Shown here: one piece after another, positions 16,573-24,757 of the stretch
Layout: every line of letters starts with the position of its first letter
How positions within the stretch are numbered: the first letter of the stretch is position 1
Assembly (NCBI GenBank): GCA_026391075.1
Contig: JAPLES010000085.1
Span: forward strand, 1 to 39,565
Direction: 5' to 3'
DNA from: Bacteroidota bacterium
GTDB lineage: Bacteria; Bacteroidota; Bacteroidia; Chitinophagales; LD1
Length of the DNA: 39,565 nt
Notes under the pieces: model-generated
Told to the model about the DNA's origin: nothing
Seen by the model: only the letters and a program-made list of their open reading frames with translations
The model's database searches: none
Position numbers and translations under genes: made by a program

Positions 16573-18993
16573 ATGAAACACAATTTCCTTTTTGTTTTTA
16601 CAATCGTTACACTCTTCTCCCAAGCACAAACTTTTTCGCAACTTTTTAATCAAACAGTTCCTGATGATGGAACCACAGTAATGTATACTGTACCGGTTAG
16701 CGGTTTGCAAAATTCAATTGACACTACATTTGGTTTAGAAGGTGTTTGTATCAAGCTAACCCATACTTGGGACGATGATATGGAAGTGAAATTACAATCG
16801 CCCGATGGAAGTATTGTTTTGCTTTTTACACATGTAGGTGGCGATGGCGATGACTTTAATACCACTTGTTTTAATGGCGTTTCACCATTTCCTATTTCAT
16901 CAGGCGCAGCTCCTTTCAATAGTGCGTATCGCGCTATGGGCGATTTGGGAACATTCAACAACAGCCAAAACCCAAATGGTAATTGGACTCTAATTTTACA
17001 CGATACTTATCCTTTTGCTGACCAGGGATTCTTAATTGGCTGGGGACTTACCTTTGGCAATCAACCAGTACATCCCGCACCGCCATTTTCATCCAATCTT
17101 CCTATCATAAAAATAAATGCACACGGCAATGTAATTCTTAACGAGCCGAAGATTGAAGCAGACTTTCAAATTATTGATAACGGAATGGGAACGCGCAATT
17201 CAGTAAACGATACCATCTATTCTTTTGAAGGAAAAATAATGACCGAGTTGCAGGGATACTCCGGTCCATCGTATCCAAAAAAGAATTACGATTTCTATAC
17301 CATCAATACCGACAGTAGTAAATTGGATACATCTCTTTTAGGAATGCCAACAGAGCACGATTGGATTTTAAAATCGGAATACACCGACCCAAGTGTAATG
17401 GCCAATGCGCTAACGTATGAAATGAGCAGACGAATGGGTGTGTATGCTCCACGAACGAAGTATTGCGAATTAACAGTGAATGGCGAATATGTAGGCGTGT
17501 ATTCGCTCACCGAAAAAGTAAAACGCGATGCTAACCGTATTGATATTGCGAAGTTAAATGCGCAAGACACAAGTGGCAATTCGCTCACGGGTGGCTACAT
17601 TATTGAAATGAATATTAATGGCGACCCACCGGCTTGGACATCTGTTTATGCACCCATCAACAATGCTACTTGTACCTACAATGTAGAATTTAAAGAAGTT
17701 TATCCGAAGCAAGATTCTATACAAATTCAACAACACAATTACATAAAAAATTATGTAGACAGTTTTGAATTGGCTTTGCAAAACGATTCACTGGATCCAA
17801 ACACATGGAGAGATTTAGTTTCTGAAAAATCGTTCATCGATTTTCAAATCATTGATGAGTTTAGTGCTAATTACGATAGCTATGGACGAAGTACTTATCT
17901 GTATAAAGAAAAAAATGGGAAACTGCATATTGGTCCGCCATGGGATTATGACCGAGGTTATGCAGCAGGAACTGAGAATGGTTGGGTTTGGTTGAACACT
18001 CATCCATTTTGGCCGTTTTCGTTTTGGTGGAGCAAACTAAACAGCGATTCTGTTTACTTGAAAAAATTGTATTGCCGCTGGACAACAGTTCGAATGAATG
18101 TGTTGAGCAACGATTCCTTCAACGCGTTTATTGATTCTACTGCTGCATTGTTGCAAGAGTCTGCTGCAAGAAATTATCAACTGTGGGGAGGAGTATCAAA
18201 CTATACCAATACTGTAACTGATTTAAAGAATTTTGTTGCGGCACGTTTAGCGTGGATGGATTCAAATATTTTTGCTAATGGTGAAATTATTCCCACGCTT
18301 AGTTTGAGCGATACCACTATTTGTAAAAACGAAATGATAGAAGTGAACATCGGCAATCAATATCATTACAGTTGGAGTAGTGGCGATACTACGAACGCTA
18401 TTTCTATTGCACAAACAAATACTTTTTCACTAAGTGTAGAAGATGATTACGGTTGTTCGGCAAGTGCTGGTATTACTATTTTTGTGAGTGAACCGAACGC
18501 TTCTTTTACAACCGTTCAAGATTCAGTTTACAATTTTTATTTTTCTCCTGTAGATATTGGTGCGGCAAATTACCATTGGCAATTTGGCGATGATTCCATT
18601 TCAAATTTCAAACTACCTACGCATACTTACGATACTGCAGGCACTTATATTATCACACTCACGCTTTCGGATTCTATTGGTTGCTCTACCATTGCGTTTG
18701 ATACCATTACGATTGCTCCTGTTATTTCAGGAATTGAAAATGTTCTGTCGTACTCGTTAAAAATTTACCCAAATCCTTTCAATGATTTTTTTGAAATGGA
18801 AATTTCGAATTTGAAACAGGAAACAGGTTTTGAGTTGAAAGATGTAACGGGCAGAATAATAGCTAGTAGAAAAATGGTTGGCTCAAAAACAAAAATTTCA
18901 ACAAACCATTTGATTCCTGGAATTTATTTTGCTGAAATATTTTTTGAAGATGGTAGCAGGCAACTTTATAAACTCGCTAAGCAGTTTAAGTAA
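16573..18993 (+). CDS. CotH-kinase-family surface protein with P-domain, PKD and T9SS domains
   Basis: This 806-residue protein has a signal peptide (to about residue 19). A proprotein-convertase-type P-domain spans about 25-163 (TFGLEGVCIKLTHTWDDDMEVKLQSPDGS, NGNWTLILHD). A CotH kinase domain spans about 175-580, with the lysine-bearing YPKKNYDF at 235-241, YVGVYSLTEKVKRDANRI at 306-323 and the metal-binding GPPWDYDRGYAAG at 454-466. A PKD domain lies near 650-715 (YHWQFGDDSI to GTYIITLTLS). A T9SS sorting domain closes the protein (LKIYPNPFNDFFEM). CotH proteins phosphorylate other proteins with ATP; target and ATP source outside the cell are unknown here. Confidence 0.9.
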   Translation: MKHNFLFVFTIVTLFSQAQTFSQLFNQTVPDDGTTVMYTVPVSGLQNSIDTTFGLEGVCIKLTHTWDDDMEVKLQSPDGSIVLLFTHVGGDGDDFNTTCFNGVSPFPISSGAAPFNSAYRAMGDLGTFNNSQNPNGNWTLILHDTYPFADQGFLIGWGLTFGNQPVHPAPPFSSNLPIIKINAHGNVILNEPKIEADFQIIDNGMGTRNSVNDTIYSFEGKIMTELQGYSGPSYPKKNYDFYTINTDSSKLDTSLLGMPTEHDWILKSEYTDPSVMANALTYEMSRRMGVYAPRTKYCELTVNGEYVGVYSLTEKVKRDANRIDIAKLNAQDTSGNSLTGGYIIEMNINGDPPAWTSVYAPINNATCTYNVEFKEVYPKQDSIQIQQHNYIKNYVDSFELALQNDSLDPNTWRDLVSEKSFIDFQIIDEFSANYDSYGRSTYLYKEKNGKLHIGPPWDYDRGYAAGTENGWVWLNTHPFWPFSFWWSKLNSDSVYLKKLYCRWTTVRMNVLSNDSFNAFIDSTAALLQESAARNYQLWGGVSNYTNTVTDLKNFVAARLAWMDSNIFANGEIIPTLSLSDTTICKNEMIEVNIGNQYHYSWSSGDTTNAISIAQTNTFSLSVEDDYGCSASAGITIFVSEPNASFTTVQDSVYNFYFSPVDIGAANYHWQFGDDSISNFKLPTHTYDTAGTYIITLTLSDSIGCSTIAFDTITIAPVISGIENVLSYSLKIYPNPFNDFFEMEISNLKQETGFELKDVTGRIIASRKMVGSKTKISTNHLIPGIYFAEIFFEDGSRQLYKLAKQFK

Positions 18994-19027
18994 ATTCTGA
19001 CTGTGCAAAGCACCAACTCAAGGGCTA

Positions 19028-19039
19028 CCGAAGCTTCGG
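19028..19039. terminator. Short palindrome between convergent genes, possible terminator
   Basis: CCGAAGCTTCGG is a perfect 12-bp palindrome in the 87-base gap between the CotH-type gene and the protease gene. It is followed by a purine run and seven Gs (19053-19059). No T-tract is present, so a terminator role is tentative. Confidence 0.3.
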
Positions 19040-19080
19040 AAGGCTGAAAAAAGGGGGGGTGGTGATTTGATTCCTTTCTA

Positions 19081-20298
19081 CTATTTCCCTGCTTCAATTA
19101 TGAATACATAATCTTTTAGAATGCCAACCTTCGATGGCAAATCTTTATTTGTAGTTAAAGATGAAGCGGGAAGAGTAGACACGGTTAACGATTTTAAGAG
19201 TTTCTTTAGCTCACGAACCTTAACTGCATAGCTTACATTTTCCGCTCCATTGTGTTTTGAGACAACTACTCCAATTAGGTCTCCATTTTTATCAAACAAT
19301 GGACCACCACTATTCCCATGTTGCACCGGAACAGATATTTGCATCATAGTTGTGTCTCCATCAAAGCCCGAACTAGCACTAACAATTCCATTGGTCAATT
19401 TTATTTCCTCTCCCATTGAAGATTTAAGCGGATACCCTAAAGTAAATACATCCTCGCCTACTTGAACCTTATTACTTCTTAAGGTATATGGAATATTCTG
19501 AAATCCTCCGAAACCGTCATCCACAATTTTCAAAATAACCAAATCATTTCTTTTATCTCTCTCTACAACAACACAGGAATAGCGCTTGCTTTCTTCGTTT
19601 CGCAAATCCTTTACCGTTATATAATTCATTCCCTCAACAACATGATTTGCAGTAACCAAATAACCAGTATTACCTATAACGAAGCCAGTTCCTGAAACTT
19701 TATCGGGTTCTACAGGTTTTGAATTTTCTCTTCTCGCTGCTTCAATGTCATCAGGATTTGGGGACAGCTTAATCCCCTCAAATTCCCAGCTATTAAACTG
19801 AGTTGAATAGCTTTTCATCTCAGTTCCACTTCGCGACATTGAAAGTGTAGCACCATCTAAGTAAGCATAGCCTTCGTGATAACTATGGAAATCATTGTTA
19901 TCCCATTGTTTATAAAGATATACCCCATTTTTTGCTGTCTTTTCAAAGGTATAACAGCTAATCTTAATTTGCTCAACTTCACAATCCCAAATAAATAAAT
20001 CCCCTTGGGAAGGATAACTTTTATACGCACCATCTTTCTTATAAATAACCATTCTTTCTTCTGAGCCAATAGATACTGGGAATACCTTTCTGCCCTCTAT
20101 TAACTGATAGGATTTGTCGGTAATTGTGGTATTCCATATTCCTTCTATAGGGTCGAGGTCAAGAATGTTATTGACTAGATATTTTTTAAATGCTATCTCG
20201 TCCTTAAAGTCCGTGTTGAATTGAGCCATTGCTATGTGCGAGAATGGGAAACTTGCTATAAAAATTAAGAGATAAATCCTTGTAAGGACGAGTTTCAT
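19081..20298 (-). CDS. Secreted HtrA/S1C-type trypsin-like serine protease
   Basis: This is a 405-residue protein with a signal peptide (cut near MAQ, residue 26). Residues 27-190 form an N-terminal region of beta character that I do not recognise. The protease domain (about 200-385) has the triad His219 (YLVTANHVVEG), Asp252 (RNDLVILKI) and Ser330 (VQHGNSGGPLFDKNGDLIGVVVS). No PDZ domain follows; the chain ends about 20 residues after the fold. DegP-like proteases normally carry one or two PDZ domains at the C-terminus, so this domain order is unusual. It probably acts in the periplasm or outside the cell. Confidence 0.9.
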   Translation of the reverse strand: MKLVLTRIYLLIFIASFPFSHIAMAQFNTDFKDEIAFKKYLVNNILDLDPIEGIWNTTITDKSYQLIEGRKVFPVSIGSEERMVIYKKDGAYKSYPSQGDLFIWDCEVEQIKISCYTFEKTAKNGVYLYKQWDNNDFHSYHEGYAYLDGATLSMSRSGTEMKSYSTQFNSWEFEGIKLSPNPDDIEAARRENSKPVEPDKVSGTGFVIGNTGYLVTANHVVEGMNYITVKDLRNEESKRYSCVVVERDKRNDLVILKIVDDGFGGFQNIPYTLRSNKVQVGEDVFTLGYPLKSSMGEEIKLTNGIVSASSGFDGDTTMMQISVPVQHGNSGGPLFDKNGDLIGVVVSKHNGAENVSYAVKVRELKKLLKSLTVSTLPASSLTTNKDLPSKVGILKDYVFIIEAGK

Positions 20299-20305
20299 TT
20301 GTCTG

Positions 20306-20335
20306 CAATTCTATATGACAGCTAATAAATTACAA
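20306..20335 (-). promoter_or_regulatory. Promoter of the serine protease gene
   Basis: On the minus strand a TTG (20335-20333), a 19-base spacer and TAGAATTG (20313-20306, one change from TAnnTTTG) fit the Bacteroidota -33/-7 pattern and spacing. The ATG at 20298 follows seven bases later, so the message would be almost leaderless. Confidence 0.45.
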
Positions 20336-20362
20336 GGAATAAAAAAAATCGAATTGACCTGA

Positions 20363-20518
20363 AATAAAAAATATACTCGCAACGAATTCATCAAGATTCT
20401 GGAAACAGAAACCAACCGAGTGGAACGCAACGTTGGTAAAATGATAAGGGTTTACAAACCAAAAAGAGTTCATGCTTCTTCATCTCTTTTTTTGTCTCCT
20501 CAGCAACTTGGTGGTTAA
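20363..20518 (+). pseudogene. Possible coding remnant, 51 codons, no clear start
   Basis: An open stretch bounded by TGA (20360-20362) and TAA (20516-20518) has protein-like composition: RNEFIKILETETNRVERN, then KMIRVYKPKRVH and LFLSPQQLGG. No ATG lies at a sensible start; the only one is at 20441, in the middle. It may be the tail of a decayed gene, or a small gene using GTG at 20420. I do not recognise the family. Confidence 0.3.
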
Positions 20519-20566
20519 AACATTTTTAATCTTTTGAAACTATTTATAACCATAAACAAAATCAAC

Positions 20567-21007
20567 ATGAAACATTTACAAATTCCATTTGAACAGAAGG
20601 CAACAATCACTATTAAGCAAGGCTCAACACTTATTGTAAAGTTTGAAGCTGAACTTGCAACATCACCGATTGAACAGTTTCAAGCTTTGCTTTATCGAAC
20701 AGAACTAAAAGAAAATTCGGGTGTTGCGTTCATAATTGAAAACCCTGCTCTTCCCGCCTACATAAACACAAAGGTTCCGTTTGAAGTAGACACGATTCAA
20801 TTTGATGAGAAAGGTGAAATTACACACATAGGAAATTTACAGCCAGCAAAAAGCCCAGGTATTTTTATCACTGCGTTTCAGACAAAGCATTTATTCATGA
20901 TTCCGTTGGAGTTTAGTAAGAAGCATAAACTAATTTCTGTAAATGAGAGCAAGAACAAGAGGCAACAGCCGTTTATTGTAGCGATTAGTAATTTGTGGAA
21001 TGCTTAA
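20567..21007 (+). CDS. DUF192-like protein
   Basis: This is a 146-residue protein from the ATG at 20567 (MKHLQIPFEQKATITIKQG). The middle part GVAFIIENPALPAYINTKVPFEVDTIQFDEKGEITHIGNLQP follows the DUF192 pattern (FxxENPxxxxFxMKNTxxPLDxxFxDxxGxI), and FMIPLEFSKKHKL resembles its ending. DUF192 proteins form a small beta barrel of unknown role. There is no signal peptide, although many relatives are exported. The gene lies alone between the protease and the TPR gene. Confidence 0.55.
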   Translation: MKHLQIPFEQKATITIKQGSTLIVKFEAELATSPIEQFQALLYRTELKENSGVAFIIENPALPAYINTKVPFEVDTIQFDEKGEITHIGNLQPAKSPGIFITAFQTKHLFMIPLEFSKKHKLISVNESKNKRQQPFIVAISNLWNA

Positions 21008-21021
21008 ATAAAAAGGAAGTT

Positions 21022-21029
21022 TACTTTTG
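21022..21029 (+). promoter_or_regulatory. Candidate -7 promoter element of the TPR gene
   Basis: TACTTTTG matches TAnnTTTG perfectly and lies 60 bases before the ATG at 21090. A TTTG at 20993-20996 is about 25 bases upstream, slightly farther than usual for a -33 element. Confidence 0.35.
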
Positions 21030-21089
21030 AGACACGCTGTTGGTGACGTATCGAAGCAGTGACTCTAAAACACCTACAACAACAAAGAC

Positions 21090-21812
21090 ATGGAAAAAAT
21101 ATTAATCGCGGCTTCTCTCTTCATTTGTTCAATTTCTTTTGCACAGCAAATCAACGAAAATGTAACCCTTGAGGGGCTAAATCATCAAATCACAATATCA
21201 ACATTAAATCACGCTGAAGAAAGAAAATCATACGAAGGGACTAATTCAAATGAAGCCTTACAATATTATAATGAAGGAACAAACTATGCATTCAAAAACG
21301 ATTTTGATAATTGCAAAAAATATTATTTAATGGCATTGCAAATCGATTCTGAATTTGTCCAAGCTTACGATAACCTTGGGGTGCTTTATAGACGGTTAGG
21401 TGACTATGAGAAGGCTATAGAGAAATACAAACAATCAATACGTTTTTATCCTATGGGGAAAGTTGCGCATCAGAACTTGGCATCGGTTTATTCTATGATA
21501 AAACAATTCAGAAATGCTGGTACCGAATATGAAACTTTAATAAAGTTGGACTCCACCGATCCAGAAGGATATTTTGGTTATGCAAACTTAAATATGGAAG
21601 AATTAAAGTATGATTCAGCTCTGAAGAATGCAAAGATGGCTCTTAAGCTATATGAAAAACAAAATTCCACTTTTATTGCAGAGGGGCAATACCTAATTGG
21701 GTTGATTTATTATTACAAGCAGGATAACGATAACGCCATAAAGTATCTAAGAATAGCTAAAAAAAACGGAGCGGAGATTAGTGCAGATATTGCAAAAGCA
21801 TTAAGGTTGTAA
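21090..21812 (+). CDS. Secreted tetratricopeptide-repeat protein
   Basis: The 240-residue protein has a signal peptide (MEKILIAASLFICSISFAQ). After a low-complexity linker (20-50), about five TPR units fill residues 53-235. Typical phrases are ALQYYNEGTNYAFKNDFDNCKKYYLMAL, AYDNLGVLYRRLGDYEKAIEKYKQSI and GQYLIGLIYYYKQDNDNAIKYLRIA. TPRs make a superhelix that binds peptides or partner proteins. Nothing in the sequence names the partner. It stands alone and is followed by the repeat-rich gap 21813-22156. Confidence 0.85.
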   Translation: MEKILIAASLFICSISFAQQINENVTLEGLNHQITISTLNHAEERKSYEGTNSNEALQYYNEGTNYAFKNDFDNCKKYYLMALQIDSEFVQAYDNLGVLYRRLGDYEKAIEKYKQSIRFYPMGKVAHQNLASVYSMIKQFRNAGTEYETLIKLDSTDPEGYFGYANLNMEELKYDSALKNAKMALKLYEKQNSTFIAEGQYLIGLIYYYKQDNDNAIKYLRIAKKNGAEISADIAKALRL

Positions 21813-22156
21813 AAGTATTTTTCTATGGCTTGTTAAAGCAGGGAGTTACTACAAGACGAAGAACTGAACTTACCATTCGAGTTTGCCGTGTTGTAATCAA
21901 AAATAAAACAGACGGCCCCTAGCGGAGCGAAATTCAAAATGTGATTTTTTTTTCTACAAACAGAACGCTCCCCTAAATCGAATACAAAATACAAATGACA
22001 AACGGGTGAGTGAAGGCCGGCTGTTTGTATTTCCGCAAGGGATAGAACGGAAAGCCCGAAGCGAGGAACGAGCGAGGAATTGAAGTGATAGCCCGACCCC
22101 CAATGGCGATGATTTTTGGTAAGCATCGGGGGATGCGGCATAATGATTTTTATTTT
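21813..22156. other. Gene-free gap holding a GC-rich structured repeat element
   Basis: No credible gene is seen in this 344-base gap. From about 21894 the sequence turns GC-rich. It has inverted repeats TACAAACAG (21956-21964) with CTGTTTGTA (22021-22029), and CCCCCAATG (22097-22105) with CATCGGGGG (22124-22132). GCGGCAT (22135-22141) pairs with ATGCCGC (22172-22178) inside the next gene. Two similar 22-base units at 22038-22059 and 22075-22096 end in AGCCCGA. An open frame on the minus strand (21833-22141) crosses all these repeats and looks spurious. Confidence 0.55.
22038..22096 (+). repeat. Paired 22-base repeat units with AGCCCGA ends
   Basis: Unit 1 (22038-22059, AGGGATAGAACGG then AAAGCCCGA) and unit 2 (22075-22096, AGGAATTGAAGTG then ATAGCCCGA) agree at about 16 of 22 positions and are 37 bases apart. 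I recall similar AGCGGAAAGCCCG strings between genes of other Bacteroidota, but could not check. Confidence 0.5.
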
Positions 22157-23320
22157 CTACTCAATAGCCGGATGCCGCTTAAACGCCTTGGTTGCGTCAA
22201 ACAGTTTACGGTACGTAATGTGGCGCTTAAAGAGTTTTGCACCGAGTGCTTCGCAAGTTTTTATCATAGGTAAATTGAAATCGCCAATCCAAACCAGTTC
22301 AATTTCATCCCAGCGTTTTTTAGGAATTACTATTTCATCGGCTGCCATTACTATTGCGGCTTCCACTCCCTTCTTCTGATGTTCGGGCACCACTCCAAAA
22401 ATAATTCCGAATATTTTGCGATTGGTTTTGTCGAATGTTTTATACCAGAGAAATTTCAACATGCCCCAAAGATTGAGATTGCCGTGCGTGTGTTTGAACC
22501 AGCCGTTGAGCTCGGGCAGCATAATAAAAATGGCAACAGGCTCCTCTTTATAATAGGCGAACCAGCAGAGGTAATCGAGTAGCACAGGCTTCATGCTTTT
22601 CATCATAGTGAGCGATTGCTCTTCGCTCATTTCGTGAAAGTTGGGCAGGAATTTCCAGGTGCGGTTATACACCGAGCGGAAATCTTCGGCATATTTTTGA
22701 AGCTTGTTCTTTTCGATATGGCGGAAAATGTAATCACCACTTTTAATCATGCGCTCGAAGATGGGGCGATAACGCTCGGGGCGTTTTTCTTTTAAATCAA
22801 TGCGGTAAGAATACTGCTCAAAATAATTTTTGAATCCATACGCTTCGAAAAGCGGAATGTAGTAAGGCGGATTGTAATTCATTTGGTAAGTGGCTGGCGT
22901 AAATCCTTCCACAAGCAAACCCCACCAGGCATTGCGCTCACCAAAGTTCACGGGGCCTTCCATCGCTTGCATGCCGCGGTGCTGCAACCAATTTTTTGCC
23001 GTGTCGAAAAGCAGTTTCGCAGCTTCCTGATTGTTGATGCACTCAAAAAATCCGCAACCACCGGTTGGTTGTTCTTCGTTATGCGCGTTGTCGTGATTGA
23101 TGAAGGCGGCAATGCGTCCGTTGATCTTGTCATCTTCTTCTAATATCCATCGCGTGCATTCTCCATGCGAAAAATATTTGTTCTTTTTGGTGTCGAAGAC
23201 TTTTTGAATATCCTGTTTGAGCGGAGCTATCCAATTTGCATCGCCTTCATATATTGAATAGGGAAGCTGAAGAAATTTTTCTTCGGATTCTTTGCCAGTA
23301 ACTTCGATGATGCGGAGCAT
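22157..23320 (-). CDS. GNAT-fold acetyltransferase-like protein (YghO-like)
   Basis: This is a 387-residue protein. The N-half contains NWIAPLKQDIQKVFDTKKNKYF, a GRIAAFINHDN strand and GGCGFFECINNQEAAKLLFDTAKNWLQHRGMQAMEGPVNFGERN. That is the pattern of a GNAT-related domain found in YghO-type proteins. The C-half has a second such fold (GIIFGVVPEHQKKGVEAAIVMAADEI, with the acetyl-CoA-loop-like QKKGVEAA). Two tandem GNAT-like folds fit its length. The substrate is unknown. It follows the DUF1254 gene by 22 bases and may share its transcript. Confidence 0.7.
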   Translation of the reverse strand: MLRIIEVTGKESEEKFLQLPYSIYEGDANWIAPLKQDIQKVFDTKKNKYFSHGECTRWILEEDDKINGRIAAFINHDNAHNEEQPTGGCGFFECINNQEAAKLLFDTAKNWLQHRGMQAMEGPVNFGERNAWWGLLVEGFTPATYQMNYNPPYYIPLFEAYGFKNYFEQYSYRIDLKEKRPERYRPIFERMIKSGDYIFRHIEKNKLQKYAEDFRSVYNRTWKFLPNFHEMSEEQSLTMMKSMKPVLLDYLCWFAYYKEEPVAIFIMLPELNGWFKHTHGNLNLWGMLKFLWYKTFDKTNRKIFGIIFGVVPEHQKKGVEAAIVMAADEIVIPKKRWDEIELVWIGDFNLPMIKTCEALGAKLFKRHITYRKLFDATKAFKRHPAIE

Positions 23321-23342
23321 AGTAGTTCGAAATTAAAATCTA

Positions 23343-23858
23343 TCAATTATTCTGAGGCAGCAATCGCACTTTAAAAATGGATTGCAATTGCTTTGCATTT
23401 TCATACTGCGCTGAATCGGTCACCAACACACGCATTAAAATAGCCCCCTGTTTAGATGGCGTTCTTATACAACCATTCTCTCTGCCCACCGATGAAAGTC
23501 GCACCGAATATTTTCTTTTGAAACCCTGCAAATTATTCATGACATAATACGGCTGCACGTTATCGCCATAAAAAGCAAGCGAACTGTATTGCGTAGAATC
23601 TGAAAACAAACCTGTAATAAGCAAATCGTTTTTGCTTACATCGTAAAAGCAGGCGTTGTAAACAAAATCAGGATTTGGCAAAACTACTCTGCGCAACTTA
23701 GCATCAGTTCGCGGGGCTTGTATTACCGTGTTCAAGGGTTTGCCTGAACGGTGTTTGGCAATAGCAAAAATAATATCGGGCACAATAGCGATAAACAAAT
23801 ACTGCGTAGCGAAAACGATTGCCGCAAACAACAAAGCAGATTTGAAATAGTTTCTCAT
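23343..23858 (-). CDS. DUF1254-type protein
   Basis: The 171-residue protein has an N-terminal membrane segment (residues 8-28). The conserved stretch VLPNPDFVYNACFYDVSKNDLLITG followed by YSSLAFYGDNVQPYYVMNN is the pattern of DUF1254, which in most proteins is fused to DUF1214. Here the DUF1214 part is a separate gene directly upstream, overlapping by four bases. Both halves keep their own membrane anchor, so they probably assemble outside the inner membrane. Function is unknown. Confidence 0.75.
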   Translation of the reverse strand: MRNYFKSALLFAAIVFATQYLFIAIVPDIIFAIAKHRSGKPLNTVIQAPRTDAKLRRVVLPNPDFVYNACFYDVSKNDLLITGLFSDSTQYSSLAFYGDNVQPYYVMNNLQGFKRKYSVRLSSVGRENGCIRTPSKQGAILMRVLVTDSAQYENAKQLQSIFKVRLLPQNN

Positions 23859-24421
23859 TTGGTCAATCGTTTAATTGATGGAAGAGGAACTTCATTCAAG
23901 TGCGCTACAAAATCTTTCTTGCCTTTATAAATACGCATCACCAAATTGAATCGTGCATCGGCTGGAGATGGCAACCAGTTGCCGCTTTGCTTTTTGCTTG
24001 AAACTGTAATAGAAAAATTTCCAGCGCTGTCGGTTTGCAGGTTTGAATTATTGAAAGAGAAACGATTGTCTTGATTAGGAATTAAATACAAATCCTTTCC
24101 GTAAGCGGTAATGCTCCAGTAGTATGCTTTGATTTGATTGATGTTCCCAGTGATGACGTAATCGTTTTCGCCTGTCAGCTTTTCGTGCTGTTCATCGCGC
24201 CTTGCAAAAAGGTAGATGGCTTCTTCACTCGGCAGTGCAAACAAAGCAAAGGCAGAAACCTGCGCAGTGAGAAGATTGTCTTTACCTAACGGTAACGACT
24301 GGCTACCTGTCCAACTTCCGTTGGCAAAAAATGATTTACTGCTTTCAATATTTGCAATGCGATACACACCTACAGCTAAGCCAACAACGATTGCAATAAA
24401 TAAAAACAGAAATTTTTTCAC
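23855..24421 (-). CDS. DUF1214-type protein
   Basis: The 188-residue protein has an N-terminal anchor (MKKFLFLFIAIVVGLAVGVYRIA). The DUF1214 core is clear: YYWSITAYGKDLYLIPNQDNRFSFNN, then FSITVSSKKQSGNWLPSPADARFNLVMRIYKGK. The typical GNWLPxPxxxFxLxMRxY ending is intact. It is the first gene of the three-gene minus-strand unit DUF1214-DUF1254-acetyltransferase. The role of the family is not known; in fused form it occurs in many proteobacterial envelope proteins. Confidence 0.78.
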   Translation of the reverse strand: MKKFLFLFIAIVVGLAVGVYRIANIESSKSFFANGSWTGSQSLPLGKDNLLTAQVSAFALFALPSEEAIYLFARRDEQHEKLTGENDYVITGNINQIKAYYWSITAYGKDLYLIPNQDNRFSFNNSNLQTDSAGNFSITVSSKKQSGNWLPSPADARFNLVMRIYKGKKDFVAHLNEVPLPSIKRLTK

Positions 24422-24480
24422 GCGCTAAATATAGCATCTCAACTTTACCAAACTCCTCTCCCATTTTTAAAACAGTTTTC

Positions 24481-24488
24481 TATCTTCG
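24481..24488 (+). promoter_or_regulatory. Candidate -7 promoter element of the small lipoprotein gene
   Basis: TATCTTCG differs from TAnnTTTG at one base and lies 17 bases before the ATG at 24506. Confidence 0.3.
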
Positions 24489-24505
24489 GTTTCAATATCT
24501 ACTTT

Positions 24506-24697
24506 ATGAAATCAATTCTTGTAATCACTGTTTCTCTTTTTCTCGCCTGTAGTTTCAACAGTTGTAAAAACTGCACTACGTGCACTAGGTACCCGAATGT
24601 GAACGACAAGTTCGAAATGTGTAAGAAAGATTATTCAGATGATTCGTATAATCAGGCGTACCGCTACTATGAATCGCTTGGGTATAAGTGTCAGTAG
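24506..24697 (+). CDS. Small cysteine-rich lipoprotein
   Basis: This is a 63-residue protein, MKSILVITVSLFLACSFNSC at the N-terminus. The hydrophobic segment is followed by FNSC or FLAC, either of which could be the lipid-attachment cysteine. The mature part has KNCTTCTRYPN, a later MCKKDY and a terminal KCQ, so five or six cysteines that may form disulfides or bind a metal. Tiny lipoproteins with a CxxC after the lipobox are common in Bacteroidota. It is flanked by a promoter-like element and by the inverted octamer tracts. Confidence 0.65.
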   Translation: MKSILVITVSLFLACSFNSCKNCTTCTRYPNVNDKFEMCKKDYSDDSYNQAYRYYESLGYKCQ

Positions 24698-24757
24698 TTC
24701 CTTCGCTTCTCAATTTACTTAAACACAAGAGATTTTTTACGCTGCTAGTATCCCTAA

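Noticed and set aside
19053-19059. Run of seven Gs as a phase-variation tract
   Set aside because: It lies after the stops of both flanking genes, so a length change would not alter a protein.
22038-22096. CRISPR-like array
   Set aside because: Only two imperfect units with one 15-base spacer, and no cas genes nearby.
21833-22141. Minus-strand frame of 102 codons in the gap after the TPR gene
   Set aside because: It runs through every inverted repeat of the structured element, has odd composition and no recognisable domain; I treat it as chance.
21894-22150. tmRNA, RNase P RNA or riboswitch
   Set aside because: I looked for their conserved cores, including an ssrA tag-peptide frame as smpB is present, and found none.
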